A DNA stretch of 14,846 bases from Desulfocapsaceae bacterium (GTDB lineage: Bacteria; Desulfobacterota; Desulfobulbia; Desulfobulbales; Desulfocapsaceae): assembly GCA_029934775.1 (NCBI GenBank), contig JAOZLO010000026.1:1-14846 (forward strand), in the 5' to 3' direction. Positions within the stretch are counted from its first letter, which is position 1. Each line of letters opens with the position of its first letter. The notes under the pieces were generated by a model, which searched no databases, was not told where the DNA came from, and was given only the letters and a program-made list of their open reading frames with translations. Of the stretch, positions 14,762-14,846 are shown one piece after another. Made by a program: the position numbers and the translations under genes.

Positions 14762-14776
14762 ACCCCTCAAAGGGGT
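14762..14776. repeat. short GC hairpin downstream of the partial minus-strand gene
   Basis: ACCCCT (14762-14767) and AGGGGT (14771-14776) form a six-base stem with a three-base loop, about 30 bases after the stop of the partial gene on the minus strand. The T-content after it is low on either strand, so a terminator role is weak. Confidence 0.35.
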
Positions 14777-14804
14777 TACTGAACTAAGTGACGGGGCTTC
14801 AGGA

Positions 14805-14846
14805 TTAAGGTCCTAACACCTTTTTGATTCTTTCCAGAGCCCAGTC
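14805..14846 (-). CDS. C-terminal end of an unidentified gene (partial)
   Basis: Reading in from the window edge on the minus strand gives 13 sense codons, DWALERIKKVLGP, then TAA (14807-14805). The amphipathic helix is a common way for aminotransferases and other enzymes to end. Because argF follows on the same strand 220 bases later, an arginine-pathway gene such as argD is a guess. Too short to identify. Confidence 0.45.
   Translation of the reverse strand, partial: DWALERIKKVLGP

Noticed and set aside
1..14846. tRNA or rRNA genes
   Set aside because: No cloverleaf-compatible segment or rRNA-like conserved stretch was recognised in the spacers.

Overview
The window looks like chromosomal DNA from a Desulfobacteraceae-like sulfate reducer (Desulfobacterota). 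G+C is moderate to low. The main pointers are the multi-PAS hybrid histidine kinase, whose style is common in that group, a near-canonical ornithine carbamoyltransferase, and loosely packed genes with decayed spacers. This assignment is inference from protein style; no rRNA or marker gene is present.

Layout: (1) 1-593 holds no convincing gene, only a weak terminator-like hairpin. (2) 594-3830 encodes a soluble GAF/PAS hybrid histidine kinase with a C-terminal receiver. (3) 3831-4484 is a gene-poor, probably decayed stretch. (4) 4485-5168 is an M50B-type membrane metalloprotease. (5) 5169-5491 is a spacer carrying a 137-bp MITE-like element with inverted ends plus a partial second copy, abutting the next operon. 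(6) 5492-11969 is the centrepiece, two consecutive gene blocks on one strand. The first is S-adenosylmethionine decarboxylase (speD), a lipoprotein with a Ser/Lys-rich tail, a DUF350 membrane protein and a membrane-fused spermidine-synthase-like enzyme. The second has its own sigma-70-type promoter with two palindromic operators and holds a DUF2170 (YjfI-like) protein, a PspA/IM30 (YjfJ-like) protein, a DUF4178-like protein and a small possible ribbon-helix-helix protein. (7) 11970-12334 is a spacer with a remnant of a CopG/BrnA-like antitoxin on the minus strand. (8) 12335-13573 is an MFS transporter. (9) 14584-13580 (minus) is ornithine carbamoyltransferase, preceded by a repeat-rich spacer and by the last 13 codons of another minus-strand gene.

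The 5492-11969 block can be read as one functional unit. SpeD makes decarboxylated AdoMet and the membrane-anchored aminopropyltransferase uses it to extend an amine. DUF350, the lipoprotein, PspA and the small partners suggest that the product, or the modification it supports, concerns the cell envelope. The gene set resembles the E. coli yjfIJKLMC locus, with polyamine synthesis genes in place of the YjfC ATP-grasp ligase.

Two genes carry in-frame stops inside otherwise well-preserved reading frames: a TAG at codon 18 of ornithine carbamoyltransferase and a TAA at codon 254 of the lipoprotein. The TAG may be pyrrolysine, a nonsense mutation or a sequence error. The TAA is most simply a nonsense mutation or an error.
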